Assembly: GCA_033032175.1 (NCBI GenBank)
Contig: CM065320.1
Coordinates: 2,480,001 to 2,544,000, forward strand
Direction of reading: 5' to 3'
Source: Saturnia japonica
Taxonomy: Eukaryota > Arthropoda > Insecta > Lepidoptera > Saturniidae
Length of the DNA: 64,000 nucleotides
Position numbers and translations under genes: made by a program
Part shown: positions 35,302-46,623 of the stretch, in pieces
Position numbering within the stretch: position 1 is the first letter of the stretch
Layout of the letters: each line of letters begins with the position of its first letter
Notes under the pieces: model-generated
The model's input: the letters and a program-made list of their open reading frames with translations, nothing else
What the model was told of the DNA's origin: nothing
Databases searched by the model: none

Positions 35302-38300
35302 ATGGTTCCCGCTCTGAATACTAAAATCGTAAGTATATTTGCATATAAGTACCTACCTACTTTAAAATTATATGGATAAGTTTAGGTTAAACTAAGATTA
35401 GCGATTTCGTTTGTATTTCTTATCGATTCGATATGAAATCTAACTGATAATGTATGTACAATTTCATTATTTATTAGAAATATAAAATTATTTGTTAAAC
35501 GGACATCTAAGCAAGCAACATGAGTGAAACGGAAAGTGCGGTTAGTACCTACCTACCTATATAATCGGAAACCAGTTCCATTTTCAATTTGTATTGTTTT
35601 CATACGTTATCATATTACAGTAATGACAAATTTATATTCATTTTAAAATACGTACATACTAATTAAGTACATAAATACGTAAGAATTACAAAGATAAGAA
35701 CAGTTCAAGGTTGCTCGTAGATCTTTTTACTCGGTTATAGGTAATATTTAAGTTATTTGACATTGAAAGACCCTCATTGTACTTCATTATTTACCCAAAA
35801 CGTGTGAACAGTGCACGTGCAGCACTAAAACTTAGTCTTAGTGAATAGGTATAGATATTCAGTGATAAAATGAGCAATTTACAAGTGGCTGTAATTGATT
35901 TTTTGGAAAACACAACTGTATGTATGACAATAACCATTTCATTTATTATTAATTTATACTATATTTTATGTACCATACAATTCCTAAATAATATGCATTT
36001 ATTCCTAATAATAGATAAGTAGGTATTCACTTTTCTATGTGTAAATAATACCATGTAAATTCTACAAACATGATAATAATTATACTCTTATTTTTATCAT
36101 GTTGGCCATAAGTTGATAACTATAAAATTACAGATTCTACCAAAGTTATTCAATATGCTTTTAGTTCATTTTAGTGCATGTAGTGGTACATGAATTTTTG
36201 TTTGATTTGTTTTATAAAAATATATAGATCATTATCAGCATAGTTCAGTCTGAATAAAAACTAATAAGTTTTTGCTTTCTAATAAATCATGATTATCAAT
36301 GAATAATACAAATTGAAAGTCATTTGTTTAAATTCTAAACTTTCTTATGATTTCTCACCAAGATCATTAATTATTATTTTAAAGACATCAGTTTAAAATA
36401 TATATCAGTTAAAAAAATACATGGGCGTAATACTTTATAAATTAATATAAACTCTGAAGTATTCACATACTCCTATATGTTTATAAAAACAATACATTTT
36501 TTTCTAGCTTTTACCAATAGTTTTTGGTGTTGTATCAACAGTAGTTTTAGTGATAGTTGTTACAAATTGTCTATTGTGGTGAAAAGTCTAAAACGCCAAG
36601 TAACAAGCTAGCAGCAATAACTTCTATATATTTGTAAATGCAATACATTTATTTCTAGGTTTTACCAATAGTTGTTGGTGTTGGATCAGTAGTAGTTTTA
36701 GTAACAGTTGTTGCCAATTGTCTATGGGGTAAAAAGTCAAAGACACCAAGTAAAAAGCTAGTAGCATTAGTGGATCCTAATGTTAAGTATGCCCTACCAC
36801 TTATTGAAAGAGAAGAAATAAGTCATGACACCAGACGATTCCGCTTTGGACTACCATCTTCAGAACATGTTTTAGGTAAGAAATTTTGTTGAAACTTTTT
36901 GGTTCAAATTATGTATGTATTTGATACAATAAATCACTCAGTGTAATGTAAAATATTAATTAGTGAAAACTTGTACATATTAAGAAATGTTTTGCCTAAA
37001 ATGTAGGTAATATTGGAATGACAATTTTACAGGGAACCATTTTTTTTCAAACCTTTATATAAAAAAGTATTTGTGTAACCTCCGGATATCAGGTATCACA
37101 GAATTTTAGTCTTAATTTCTTTAACTTGGTGTTCATAATAAATGTTGCATAATAGGGTGGCCCAAGAAATTTTTTTTTTTTTTAATTCTCACATGAAATA
37201 AGTTAATTATTTTGAATTAAATAATTCACATCATATTTATTTTTTCAGGATTACCTATTGGTCAGCACATTCACTTGTCAGCTAAAATCAACGATGATTT
37301 AATTATAAGAGCATATACACCAGTATCTAATGATGAAGAAAAAGGTTATGTAGACTTAGTAATTAAGGTGAATATTTATAGGACTTAAGCAAAAAAAATT
37401 ATTTAAAACATTTAAAAATTATATCTGACCTTGACTAAATTATACGAAAAAATTTATACACTATTAATATTTTGTTATAATGTGTTGTCAAACAATTAAT
37501 AACATTTAAGTTTGTTTTTGTAATGTCAAAATTACTGCTTTTCACTCAATGCATATGAAATTATATATGGTACTTATAACATGTCTGTCTGTTTGTGCCG
37601 GATAATCTCTGAAACTATTGAACCGATTTTGTCGAGACTTTCACTGGCAGAAAGAGTATATTAAGAGAGTATAAGTATATTATAAGGAGTAACTTACGCC
37701 ACTTTTATTTTAGAAAAAAAAGGGTTCTGCGCAAAAAAATAAAAAGCATCTTTATCATTAAGATAACTGGCCGGCGACCTCCATGGGTGGAAGCGATATC
37801 ACCATAATACCGACATTCTGTAGTTCACGCGAGCAGAGTCGCGTGTACAGCTAGTACAATACATAATTACATTCGGCGGGATTAGTTCAATTATTATTTT
37901 TAAAATTTGATTAATGAATTATTTCGTAACTTTTGCTTTAAAAATTTGTAATTTCATGTCTCATATTATTTTTACACTACTGCTTAAAAAAAGAGTGTAA
38001 TGTTTTCAGGGTTCATGTATAAGAGTTTCTTTATTCTTTAAATCCCTAAACCGCTTTGGTTGTATGGGATATTGTTAAATCCTTACGTCATCAAATTACG
38101 TAATCAAAGTTCAGTATGGCGGTAGTTAGTACCTATGGTTCCATTTTCAAATGAGAAAAAAATACTCTACAATTATTACAAAATGGGTATCAAACTAAAG
38201 GCCTTTATGAGCACACTTCAAAAAAACTATCCTACTAATATAATAAACGTGAAAGTGTGTATGTTTGGACGTTTAGATGTTTGTTACTCATTCACGCTAA

Positions 38301-41300
38301 AACGGCGAAATTTGGCACACAGATAGTCTTTGCCCTGGAATAAAACATAGGGTTCTTTTTATCCGGGTAAAGTCATAGTTTAACCAGTGTTATCCTACAA
38401 ATATAATAAATGGAAAGTTTCTATGTGTGTTACTCAATCACGCAAAAACGGCGATTTTTTTGGTTTGTCGTGTTCCGAGATCAGTCTGTGTATATCCAAT
38501 AATATGTAGACGAAGTCGCGGGTACCAGCTAGTTTACACTAAAATGTATAAGATAAAAAATAAAAAACACGACGGCGTTGCCAAAAAACGAACTAAAAAG
38601 TAAAAAAACAAGTATTAGTTAATCTGCATATTATATACGAACCGAAAGGTTACTCATTTAACCGTTGCTGACTAAACAAATATATAAAATTGTCATTACA
38701 TTCGAGGGACCTCTTAGAAAGTGTTCCACAGAACGGTCCCCCTACAGCAATGACAAATTTACCTATCTATTTAGTCAGCGATAGGTAAATGAAGTGATCT
38801 TTCGCTTTGTTTATACAGATTACTACTGACTAACACAGCTTGTTTTTTACTTTTCAGTTCGTTTTTTCTCAAGTGAGTCGTTTTTTACATATTTTTTCAA
38901 ATCAGAATTAGGTATATAACTATTTCCTAATGTCTTTAATTTTACATTTTCAAGATATTACTACATTACATTGAGGTACTATGTACGTAGAAATATAGTA
39001 AATATATTAAATAAAAAAGATTTAAGAAATAAAAATTTACCATTACACAAAAAGTGGGTTACACAATTACACAGAAACGGCTAAACGAATTTGGATGAAA
39101 TTTGGCACACAGATAGCTTATAATCTGGATTTAGACATATAGTCCGGTCAATTTAGACATTCGAAGTTACCTAAATTCCCACCAAGCTGAAAATCGGTAA
39201 GATTGCTTAAAATATCATTAAAAACAAAATTTGAAAGTTCCCCATCTTTCCCCTGTAAGGAAATTTTTTTATTCAAGGTCAAAGGTCAATCGTTATATCT
39301 CACAAACGGTGGCTCGTAGAGAAAAAAGTATTATTTTTGTAGATAATTTTATGATCTACAATTTTTGGCTGAGGTATTTTTATGGTAAAACTTACCGTTT
39401 TGCTGAAAATCACGAAAAACTCATTTTTTTTACCTTTGACCTTGAATAAAAAATTTTCCTTACATGGGAAAGATGGGGAACTTTCAAATTTTGTTTTTAA
39501 TGATATTTAAACAATCTTACCGATTTTCAGCTTGGTGGGAATTTAGGTAACTTTACTCTTATTTTTTGGTCTAATTTGACCGGACTAATAGTACTTTTTA
39601 TCGGATAAAAACATTTTTTTTTTGTTTACGCGAGCAGAGTCGTACACAGCTAGTAGTAATACATAATTATATTAAAAAATCAATGTACGTTTTCACTCTG
39701 TGTTAAAAAAAAACTACTCAAGTTGGTTGAGAAGAGTAATAATTTAATTGTTTTATTCAAGGTATACTTCAAAGATGTTCACCCGAAATTTCCTGAAGGT
39801 GGCAAACTCTCACAGTATTTGGAAAATATGAAAATTAAAGACACGATCGACGTTCGTGGACCGTCAGGACGGTTGCAATATGCTGGCAATGGTGTATTCC
39901 TCATTAAAAAGTTAAGAAAGGATCCACCCACAAAAGTTATGGCCAAGAAATTGAATATGATAGCAGGTATGCTCATTATCTCAAGTATGGCAAAATATAT
40001 CACATCATTATTTTTCTGATAACAGTTGTATGTATTGTGGCATGTATTAACCAATGTGTTATATTCCCTCCTGTTGTAGGGTTGCCAACCATACTTTATT
40101 GTAAAGTATCCTACTTTATTTTCGATAAATATACTTTAATAAGTATACGAAAATACCTTTTCGTAATTCCAATCTTTACTGTGATGCGATCTTTACGAAA
40201 CACTGTTAAGCGTAATTACTGAACTGTTTATCAATATTTATAAATTAAAAGTATAAATATAGTAGTATAAATCCAAAGAAAATCCAGGTAGAAATACTCG
40301 TGACAAATGGCAATATATACTTAATAACGCATCTCTGAAATTACAAATCTTAAAATTAAAAGTTAAAATCTTAAAGACAATAGTAATTGTTAGCGTATGC
40401 TAAAAGCACCAAAAAATGTGATTATATGGGAATAAAATCGTAAATTTAAAAAATTATTTTAAAAAAATGAAATAATGATAAAATCTCATAAATTTCATAT
40501 TTTAAGTACTATTCCTTATGATTTATTATATTAGCATACATTACATATAGTATTTATCATTTTTATAATTTTATCACGTTTTTATCTTGTTTGACTGCAA
40601 TAAAATTGATTTGTCCTTGCTATGGTAATATTGAATGACAGGCAATTTTTTAAGATACGTAACTAATCTGTAGGTATAAAAAGAATTGTTGAAACTACTG
40701 CGAGTCATCTACATTCATCGTTTTTAAAATGTACAATTTTTCCGCTTAATGTTTACTAATTTTGCCATCAATCTCATGTTGGTCTCGGGTAATCTTTTCG
40801 GAAGATTACTTTATAAAAATCTTATACGTTGCACAGCCCTGAATGTATAATTTTTCCGATCAAGGGCAAAAACTCGCCATTGGTCCCTGTCCCTCCAGCA
40901 TTTCAGATTTCTAGGTACCAAGAGAATTCTCTTGGCAGAGACATCAATAAAACTACGCACGGGTTCAAAAATCAACTTGGTTATATTCCAATATTAAAAC
41001 ATCCTCTAGATTTTGGGGGCTTTACTGAAAAAAGTTTTTTTAAACATGAATTTAGTTCTCCCTTAAATTGCCACCCCGGGCAGGTACCCTAGTGTCCCAA
41101 AGATCTGGGTGATAAGTGACACTTAGAATTGAACAACAGCTATTACTTGTTTTTACCTTTGTTTTACATCAATAATAACGCACTTTTAAATAACTTCTAA
41201 AATTTTGAAGAAGTTGGCTTTATCAAACAAGAATTAATACGTTTAACATCTTGTAATGAAATATAATATTAGTTAATAAATTTCTACGAAAGTATCCGGC

Positions 41301-43831
41301 AGTAGTTTAGTTTCTTACATTTTGTATAAAAATATCGGGTCTGTTATCGTGTTACGTTTATCGATATAGCTCCATCCCTATCAGTTTCTCCGACTCTGGT
41401 ATAACCTTGTACGTATGTAAACGTCATATTTTTTATAAAATAATGTATACATAATGTAAAAAAGACGCTCGTTCAAATTTTCACAGGAGCTGTCATCGAG
41501 AAAATAAAGAAATGGAAATGGTATAGTTAACCCTATTGTAAAAAAGGTCTTAAATGATTATTTATTGTTCGATTACAGAATAAAAATTATTGCCATATTT
41601 TATTAGGGCCTAGAAAGCCGCAAAAGTTTACTTTTGTAAACAGGCGAAAACGCTGTCAGCCGTGTCTGTGACGTCATACGGGTCGAAAAAAATACTTGAC
41701 ATTTAGCAAACGTTCATCATTTTAAAAATCTCGATACTTTATGTCATAAATGTAAATGTTAATAGCCAATTTCACTCGTATAAGATCCGACATGAACGAC
41801 AGCGTTTTCAGAGGTCAAAATAATAATAATAAAAAACATTTTTATATTGTAAATATGTAGCCATCTTACACTTTTGATATCTAAAATCGATAAATATTGG
41901 TTTCTTAAGTCAAATACTACAGAAAATATTTATTTATTGCGCCAAATTCGATATGAATCAAGCAGTCTATTAACCCGCCATGGTTGACTCTCTTTTGGTG
42001 TGTCGAGTTTCGAGATCAGCCCGTGTATACTCAGCTGCCGAGAGGCTTTTAGGTTGCCATGACAGCAGCGACCGATGCTGGATTGGTAATCACTGTGTGT
42101 TCGCCATTATTTTTGGAGTGTCATCACTATACCGTTAAACTAAAAAAAAATTATAAGCCTTTCAGGAATTGAAGTTTAATATATTTTTGATGATTTACGA
42201 TCACTGCCACAAATAGTCGAGACGTTTACATAGACATTTTGGCAAGCATTAAAGTTCGTTAAAGCCAGTATTGAGCGCATTATATAATATCTCGTATTTG
42301 TTGGACAGGTGGTACTGGCATTACTCCAATGCTTCAACTTATTAGACATATATGCAAGGATTTCAATGACCGGACCGAATTGAGACTGCTCTTTGCGAAT
42401 CAGACTGAAGAAGACATTCTTCTGAGAGATGAACTAGAGAAGTACCAGAGTCAGCATCCAGAACAATTCAAGCTATGGTATACCATTGACAGACCTAATG
42501 AAGGTAAGATTTGTTTTTTTTTTTTTAATTTTAATATATAGTTGTCTTTATGTGTAGTTGTGTGTTTTTATACGAGTTAGACAATGTGTGAGGGTATTGC
42601 ATTCAAACATACAGATTCTCTAGCACTATAATAGTAATATAAATTCTTTATCGTATGTAAGGTAATTTCCAAGGGGCCTAGCCAGGAGGCCAGGACTGAA
42701 TTAGAAATACGTGGTATACCCAAGTCACCAACCTTCTAGGGTGCTTATTAATAAGAGTTATTCCGACTTTATTGCTGCAAGCCCCATGCGGCTTAATCTG
42801 TCTCTAGCCTTGATCCTTGAAAATCGACGACCAATGGAGGCAAAGCCCAATTTTGGGTTGGTATACCAATATCCTGTACTAGACACGGAACCCAAAACTC
42901 AAACTTCCCCCTCCCATATTAACGCCAAGATCCCAGTTTTGAAATTAATATTTCTTTAGACGCGTTCTGAAAAAAGTTTTAAGAGTGAATTTTTACGACT
43001 CGTACAAAAATTGTATGATAGTCGCACTCGATGTTATATCTTTAAATATTGTATCAATGCCATCTAGAAATAAATTATACATTTTTAAATCCATTATGAA
43101 GAATGGTCTTTGGCTTGATATACAGTTCATAATTGTAACCGTAAATGTAGATACTATATTTTTAGATATTTCAGCCTTAACAATTTTTATAAAGATAAGA
43201 CACTCCATGTTATATGTCACGTAACATCTAGCCTGACTAATCAAAAAAGTATAAGTTCTGACGATCGGTACATATAAGTATGCGTTCACTTTTTTTCTAT
43301 TAAAAAATATGGTTGTCATTGTATGAAAAAAATAATATTTTAAATCGATTCTACACGTCATTAGTTACGTAAGGGATGAGGTGAAATATTTATACTAATA
43401 TTATAAAGCTGAAGAGTTTGTTCGTTTGTTTGGTTGAAAGCGCTAATCTCAGGAACTACAGGTTCAAATGAAAAAAATATTTTAGTGTTAGATAACCCAT
43501 TTATCGAGGAAAGTTATAGGCTATATATCATCACGCTAAGACTAATAGGAGCAGAGCATCAATGAAAAATGTTGCAAAAAGGAGGAAATTTATTCCCTTT
43601 GAGAGCTTCCATTATGTGATGTGTACCTTATAAACACAAACTCTAAATTATTATGCAGGATGGAAATACAGCACTGGTTTTATCAACGAGGAAATGGTTC
43701 GTGATCACCTTTTCCCGGCTACTGATGATGTCCTTGTGCTGATGTGTGGTCCGCCGCCCATGATCAACTTCGCGTGCAACCCGGCATTAGAGAAAATGGG
43801 TTTTAAAGAGGGACAACGTTTCGCATATTAG
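35302..43831 (+). CDS. Cyb5r: NADH-cytochrome b5 reductase (complete, six exons)
   Basis: FAD flavoenzyme that passes electrons from NADH to cytochrome b5 for fatty-acid desaturation, sterol synthesis and P450 support, anchored to ER/outer mitochondrial membrane. Exons: 35302-35328, 36659-36875, 37249-37367, 39762-39966, 42309-42503, 43659-43831; 936 bases in phase, 311 aa (human CYB5R3 about 301). Residues 10-32 are a hydrophobic anchor. RAYTPVS at 102-108 is the FAD-binding RxYT[PS] motif. GGKLSQYL at 134-141 binds the flavin pyrophosphate. GGTGITPML at 190-198 and CGPPPM at 284-289 are the NADH-binding motifs. All key residues are intact. AATAAA at about 44035 follows. Two other in-phase first exons (35520, 35870) and a decayed copy of exon 2 lie within the gene. 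Introns carry Helitrons and a MITE. Confidence 0.95.
35520..35540 (+). CDS. Cyb5r: Candidate alternative first exon 1b of Cyb5r
   Basis: An ATG opens MSETESA and stops at a GTTAGT donor in phase 0, the phase needed by exon 2. It would replace MVPALNTKI with a more acidic start. The donor is weaker than that of exon 1a (GTAAGT). Supported only by phase, spacing and start context. Confidence 0.4.
35870..35917 (+). CDS. Cyb5r: Candidate alternative first exon 1c of Cyb5r
   Basis: An ATG opens a 16-residue frame ([16 protein letters not shown]) that ends exactly in phase 0 at a good GTATGT donor. It would splice directly to the anchor exon. The upstream sequence has no in-frame continuation, as expected of a first exon. 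Alternative N-termini in cytochrome b5 reductases change membrane targeting in mammals (known); here this is inferred. Confidence 0.5.
36485..36635 (+). pseudogene. Decayed tandem duplicate of Cyb5r exon 2 (membrane-anchor exon)
   Basis: A unit of about 151 bp containing the 3' end of intron 1 and the first part of exon 2 is duplicated. The upstream copy keeps a TTTTTCTAG acceptor (36499-36507) and encodes [19 protein letters not shown] then NCLLW and a TGA. The true exon at 36659 has [19 protein letters not shown] then NCLW and stays open. About 85% of aligned bases agree by eye. A one-base insertion and further stops (TAA) kill the copy, and no donor follows in phase. Its surviving acceptor could still capture splicing. 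Confidence 0.8.
37545..37855 (+). mobile_element. Non-autonomous Helitron-like element in Cyb5r intron 3
   Basis: Starts near AATGCATATGAAAT and ends GCGAGCAGAGTCGCGTGTAC then AGCTAG-T (37849-37855). It shares GTCTGTCTGTTTG, ACCGATTTTGTCGAGACTTT and GGAGTAACTTACGCCACTTT with the family at 7243 (opposite strand). No coding capacity. Confidence 0.6.
38228..38533 (+). mobile_element. Two overlapping/tandem Helitron 5' ends with one 3' end
   Basis: CCTACTAATATAATAAACGTG at about 38230 and CCTACAAATATAATAAATGG at about 38392 are two starts of one family, each followed by a TTACTCA-x-TCACGC-x-AAAACGGCGA block. A single 3' end, GACGAAGTCGCGGGTACCAG then CTAG-T, lies at 38509-38533. The first copy was interrupted or truncated by the second. 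Confidence 0.55.
39030..39654 (+). mobile_element. Helitron fragment interrupted by a MITE
   Basis: The left part (AACGGCTAAACGAATTTGG, then GGCACACAGATAG, then TGGATTTAGACATA) and the right part (TAGTACTTTTTATCGGATAAA, then GCGAGCAGAGTCG, then ACAGCTAG-T at 39647-39654) are consecutive pieces of one lepidopteran Helitron family, as seen at 38300-38370. They are split by the element at 39142-39585. Confidence 0.55.
39142..39585. mobile_element. Long-TIR MITE with TA target duplication
   Basis: The ends are GTCCGGTCAATTTAGAC and its near-perfect inverse GTCTAATTTGACCGGAC, flanked by TA on both sides. The inverted arms extend about 125 bases inward (CACCAAGCTGAAAATCGGTAA pairs with TTACCGATTTTCAGCTTGGTG), leaving about 190 bases of loop. 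TA flanks suggest a Tc1/mariner-type element. The insertion interrupts a Helitron inside Cyb5r intron 3. A 72-codon open frame inside is incidental. Confidence 0.8.
41192..41527 (+). repeat. Partial second copy of the TIR element at 16709-17245
   Basis: About 336 bases are nearly identical to 16917-17252, including the right inverted repeat ending AAGAAATGGAAATGG. The left inverted repeat is absent. It lies in Cyb5r intron 4. The rest of that intron (40250-42300) has no gene; 41980-42060 resembles Helitron text at 38456-38500. Confidence 0.7.
43390..43645 (+). mobile_element. Truncated Helitron 5' part in the last Cyb5r intron
   Basis: TATACTAATATTATAAAGCTG at about 43391 is the canonical lepidopteran Helitron start. 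The following 250 bases match 32308-32560 (AGGAGC-x-GAGCATCAATGAAAAATG, then TTTGAGAGCTTCCA). It ends without a CTAG terminus, a few bases before the exon 6 acceptor at 43658. Confidence 0.6.
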
Positions 43832-44452
43832 GCAAATGGTAAATACGTTGTTAGAATAATGATTAAGTGTATATGCGAAGGCAATAATATAATTAAAAAA
43901 AAAAACACAAATCATTTCGGAAGCATTTATAAAATGGAATATTTTGAACTGCGTTAGAATACAATTATATCACAAAATAGACATTTCATCAAACGGAAAT
44001 AATGGTAAAATTCGCTTCTGTTGGCATAATGTGAAAATAAATTCATGAAGATCAACACAACATTTTTTAGCCTTTTTTGTTATATACAAGGTAATTACTG
44101 TTACTCTATAATGCCCTTAATTTTATTCAAAAAAATATGTGTCTGTTTTTAACGTAACAGAAAGATAAAGAGTCGTAGAAAATCAAAACTGACGAAACAG
44201 GGTGTTAGCTTCACCCAAAGCAAAAGTATTCGACATAAATATCTGCATAAAATTGAAATTTATTCGTTTTTTTTTTTTTATTGCCTAATTATTTATCAGC
44301 CCTACTTTGCCCGTTTCGAATTTATACGACTTGTAATTTAAGTTTTTTATTTTAATTTCATTAAATGATTGTTATACATTTTATAATAGTATATAAACCA
44401 TAATCGTAGAACAAAGGTTTAGTTATGTTTGAAAATGGTATACGATTTTTTT
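43832..44452. other. 3' UTR of Cyb5r and spacer
   Basis: The AATAAA at about 44035 is the likely end of the reductase transcript. Nothing else is recognisable before 44450. Confidence 0.45.
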
Positions 44453-44456
44453 TTAA

Positions 44457-44771
44457 CTTATTGTTTTTGATAAATTTATTACAATACTGCACAAACATAT
44501 TAAGGTAAAAGAAACATTGTGCAGTACACATTGTGCTACAGAAGTGAAACCTTCAGAAAGCATAAAAGTATCTTCTTTAAAATCTCTTTTCAAAAATCCT
44601 AAATCAGCAAAACTTAAACTCTTTATCACTCGTACCCTACATGCAACAGTGCGTACAAGACTAGTCATCACACCGCTAAGCCAATTTGACGACGCTGATA
44701 GTCTTAAAAATTACTTTTGCGAAATGCTTAAACTTTATCTCAGTGCACATAAAGGCATATTTATGAAGTAA
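44457..44771 (+). CDS. Unidentified open reading frame, possibly a terminal exon
   Basis: The frame is open from the stop at 44454-44456 to TAA at 44769-44771 (about 104 codons; an ATG is lacking in the first part). It is fairly hydrophilic with many Lys, Ser and Thr, and includes KSAKLKLFITRTLHATVRTR and a C-terminal LKNYFCEMLKLYLSAHKG. An AATAAATAAA signal occurs at about 45034. The opposite strand is also open over part of the same stretch. I do not recognise the protein. It may be the last exon of a plus-strand gene or a chance frame. Confidence 0.25.
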   Translation, partial: LIVFDKFITILHKHIKVKETLCSTHCATEVKPSESIKVSSLKSLFKNPKSAKLKLFITRTLHATVRTRLVITPLSQFDDADSLKNYFCEMLKLYLSAHKGIFMK

Positions 44772-44775
44772 AAGT

Positions 44776-44878
44776 TAAGACTCCAACGTGTTATCACAAG
44801 TTTTCGGCATAGACTGAGAGTACGATTGTATGCATTCGAACGCTTGTTTCAAACATTCTGGATAAGGCGTTGTCTCTA
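44776..44878 (-). CDS. Unidentified possible terminal exon
   Basis: On the minus strand a plausible acceptor (TACTACTTAG) is followed by about 34 codons that include ETTPYPECLKQAFECIQSYS and end ...CDNTLES and TAA. Three cysteines and the composition look protein-like and secreted. AATAAA on the same strand lies at about 44475-44480. No upstream exon was found, so this is only a suggestion. Confidence 0.2.
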
Positions 44879-45329
44879 CTAAGTAGTACATAATACGCCA
44901 ATGGATTCATTCAACACAACACAAATCTTGCTACCTCCAATATAACGTAACCTTTTCTGTTATCCCTTATTAGGATAATATATCGTCTGTATTGATGTTA
45001 GTGTAGAATTTATTACAGAAAATATACAATTAAATAAATAAAAGTTATAAAAAAAATTGATGTGTTTATCTTATAACATATTCTACACCCCAACGCCTAT
45101 CTTCCCATTATAAATATAGAGCATATAGCTTAGAGCCGCCTCATTAAGCATAGGTATAACGCACGTGGATCCGAACCTTGCAGCAAACGCCGGTAGGATA
45201 TTGGATATTATTGAGTGTTGTGATGTGCGCTCCTCCGTGGCTTCGGTTTCGCCCATTATACGGAGCTTTAGACATCGTGTTAGTCAGCCAAGCACCTACA
45301 CTTTTCGGCTGACACAGGGGCTTTTGGGA

Positions 45330-46400
45330 CATAATAATAATAATAATCATTTATTTTATACAATGTAATACATCAAGTATGGCTGAACCCTGTCACCTGA
45401 ACTAGGTATAACCTGTGTCTCAGGTAACAGTGTCTTTCTCAATATACAACAATTACACGATTTCTTACTCTCAAACTACGAATTAAAAGAACAAAATAAA
45501 ATAACAAATGAGATAAACTACCGATAAATATGTGTGTGGGCGTGTGTTTTTATGTATATGTGTGCGTGTGTGTGCGTGCGTTTGCGTGTATGTGCGTGAG
45601 TGTGTATGTGTGTAATAAATTTGCTTACAAGCATATGTACACAATATGTATGTGGTTTGACATGAGAAATCCTCACTAATCTTTGTGTAATGGCATATTT
45701 ACTACTTTACTGCTTGTAATAGATTTTCTATTCCATAATAATCATATTTATATAAAATTTCCTTTAATGTATTTCTTAGTCGATGATTATTAAGATTCTT
45801 AAACGTATTATGGAAGTTAAGGGAATTATATAGATATGGGCCTTGATATCGATATGTCATACGAGCCAGTGTAGATTTAATCTGCGGGACAGGAAAGCGA
45901 TCAAGTCTTTTTTTACGGTTTGTTCCCATTAAATTGGAACTCATATTTTAGTGGTAGCGTCTAATACATTGGTAGACAAATAACTTTCGAACAGATAATA
46001 CTTTAGCCTGCTGATACAATAGTATTGTAGGGTGTGTATAGGGTAGCCGCAATAGAACTTTAAGAACGGCCCTTTGTGCACGTTCAACAATAAGAAGTAG
46101 TGACCTAGACGCAGCACCCCACGAACAAATACAATATCTTAATAAACATTCACAAAGAGCCTTATACATTTGGATAAGGATGTTATAGTCATCTACAACT
46201 CGTAGTTCTTTAAATATATATATAAGCTTCCGTATCCGACCTGATAATTTGTTAATATGTGCTTCCCACCTTAAATTTTCATCAATAGTAACTCCCAAAT
46301 ATTTTATACTTATTGCTCGGCTGTGACATACTGACATAGCTATGTCATTGTGACTGCGTGACAGATAATGTGTAGTTATACACTTGCCGTCTGTCAAGCA
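45330..46400 (-). pseudogene. 5'-truncated LINE (reverse-transcriptase C-terminal half and 3' end)
   Basis: Minus-strand coding at 46397-45948 contains KYLGVTIDENLRWEAHI, the post-catalytic block typical of Jockey/CR1-group reverse transcriptases, then LLRYCICSWGAA. After a frame break, 45944-45702 gives RKKRLDRFPVPQIKS, GPYLYNSLNF and a basic tail. The 3' end is an ATT-type microsatellite (plus strand ATAATAATAATAATAATC, 45330-45347), a common LINE terminus. The catalytic YADD region is lost by 5' truncation near 46400. Confidence 0.75.
45530..45616. repeat. TG/GTGCG-rich microsatellite
   Basis: Imperfect (TG)n with CG interruptions, inside the 3' UTR region of the LINE at 45330-46400. Confidence 0.8.
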
Positions 46401-46623
46401 TGGGACTAGCTGCGCCGCGATCGGCTACGCTCTCATTTCTATCCGTAGTGCAATCCATGGTCCACTTCGCTATCTTCCCGCAATCGATGAAACGGGAGCC
46501 GAAGGACACGATAATCTACAGCTACCGTCAGGTGGCCTGCGGAGGCATACTCAGGCAAGTCTTGTCAGCCGCGCATATCTGCAGATCTGAGATGGGTTGG
46601 TTGGGATGGACCACGAAGTAGCT
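46401..46623 (+). other. GC-rich coding-like patch of unknown origin
   Basis: An abrupt rise in GC for about 220 bases directly next to the LINE 5' break. One plus frame (46400-46621) stays open for 73 codons and contains MKREPKDTIIYSYRQVACGG and RSEMGWLGWTTK. Overlapping frames are open as well, which is common in GC-rich DNA. It resembles an exon or captured gene fragment more than the surrounding repeats do, but I cannot assign a family. Confidence 0.3.

Noticed and set aside
39231..39449. 72-codon frame rich in aromatic residues
   Set aside because: Lies inside the inverted arms of a MITE and translates its terminal repeat.
42711..43361. Several 79-122 codon frames in Cyb5r intron 5
   Set aside because: They are antiparallel to one another, AT-rich, low in complexity and without motifs; the intron is fully explained by the splice-phase-consistent gene model.
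45144..45368. Two overlapping 67-68 codon frames on opposite strands
   Set aside because: They cross the ATT microsatellite end of a LINE and translate it as an Asn run; no family features.
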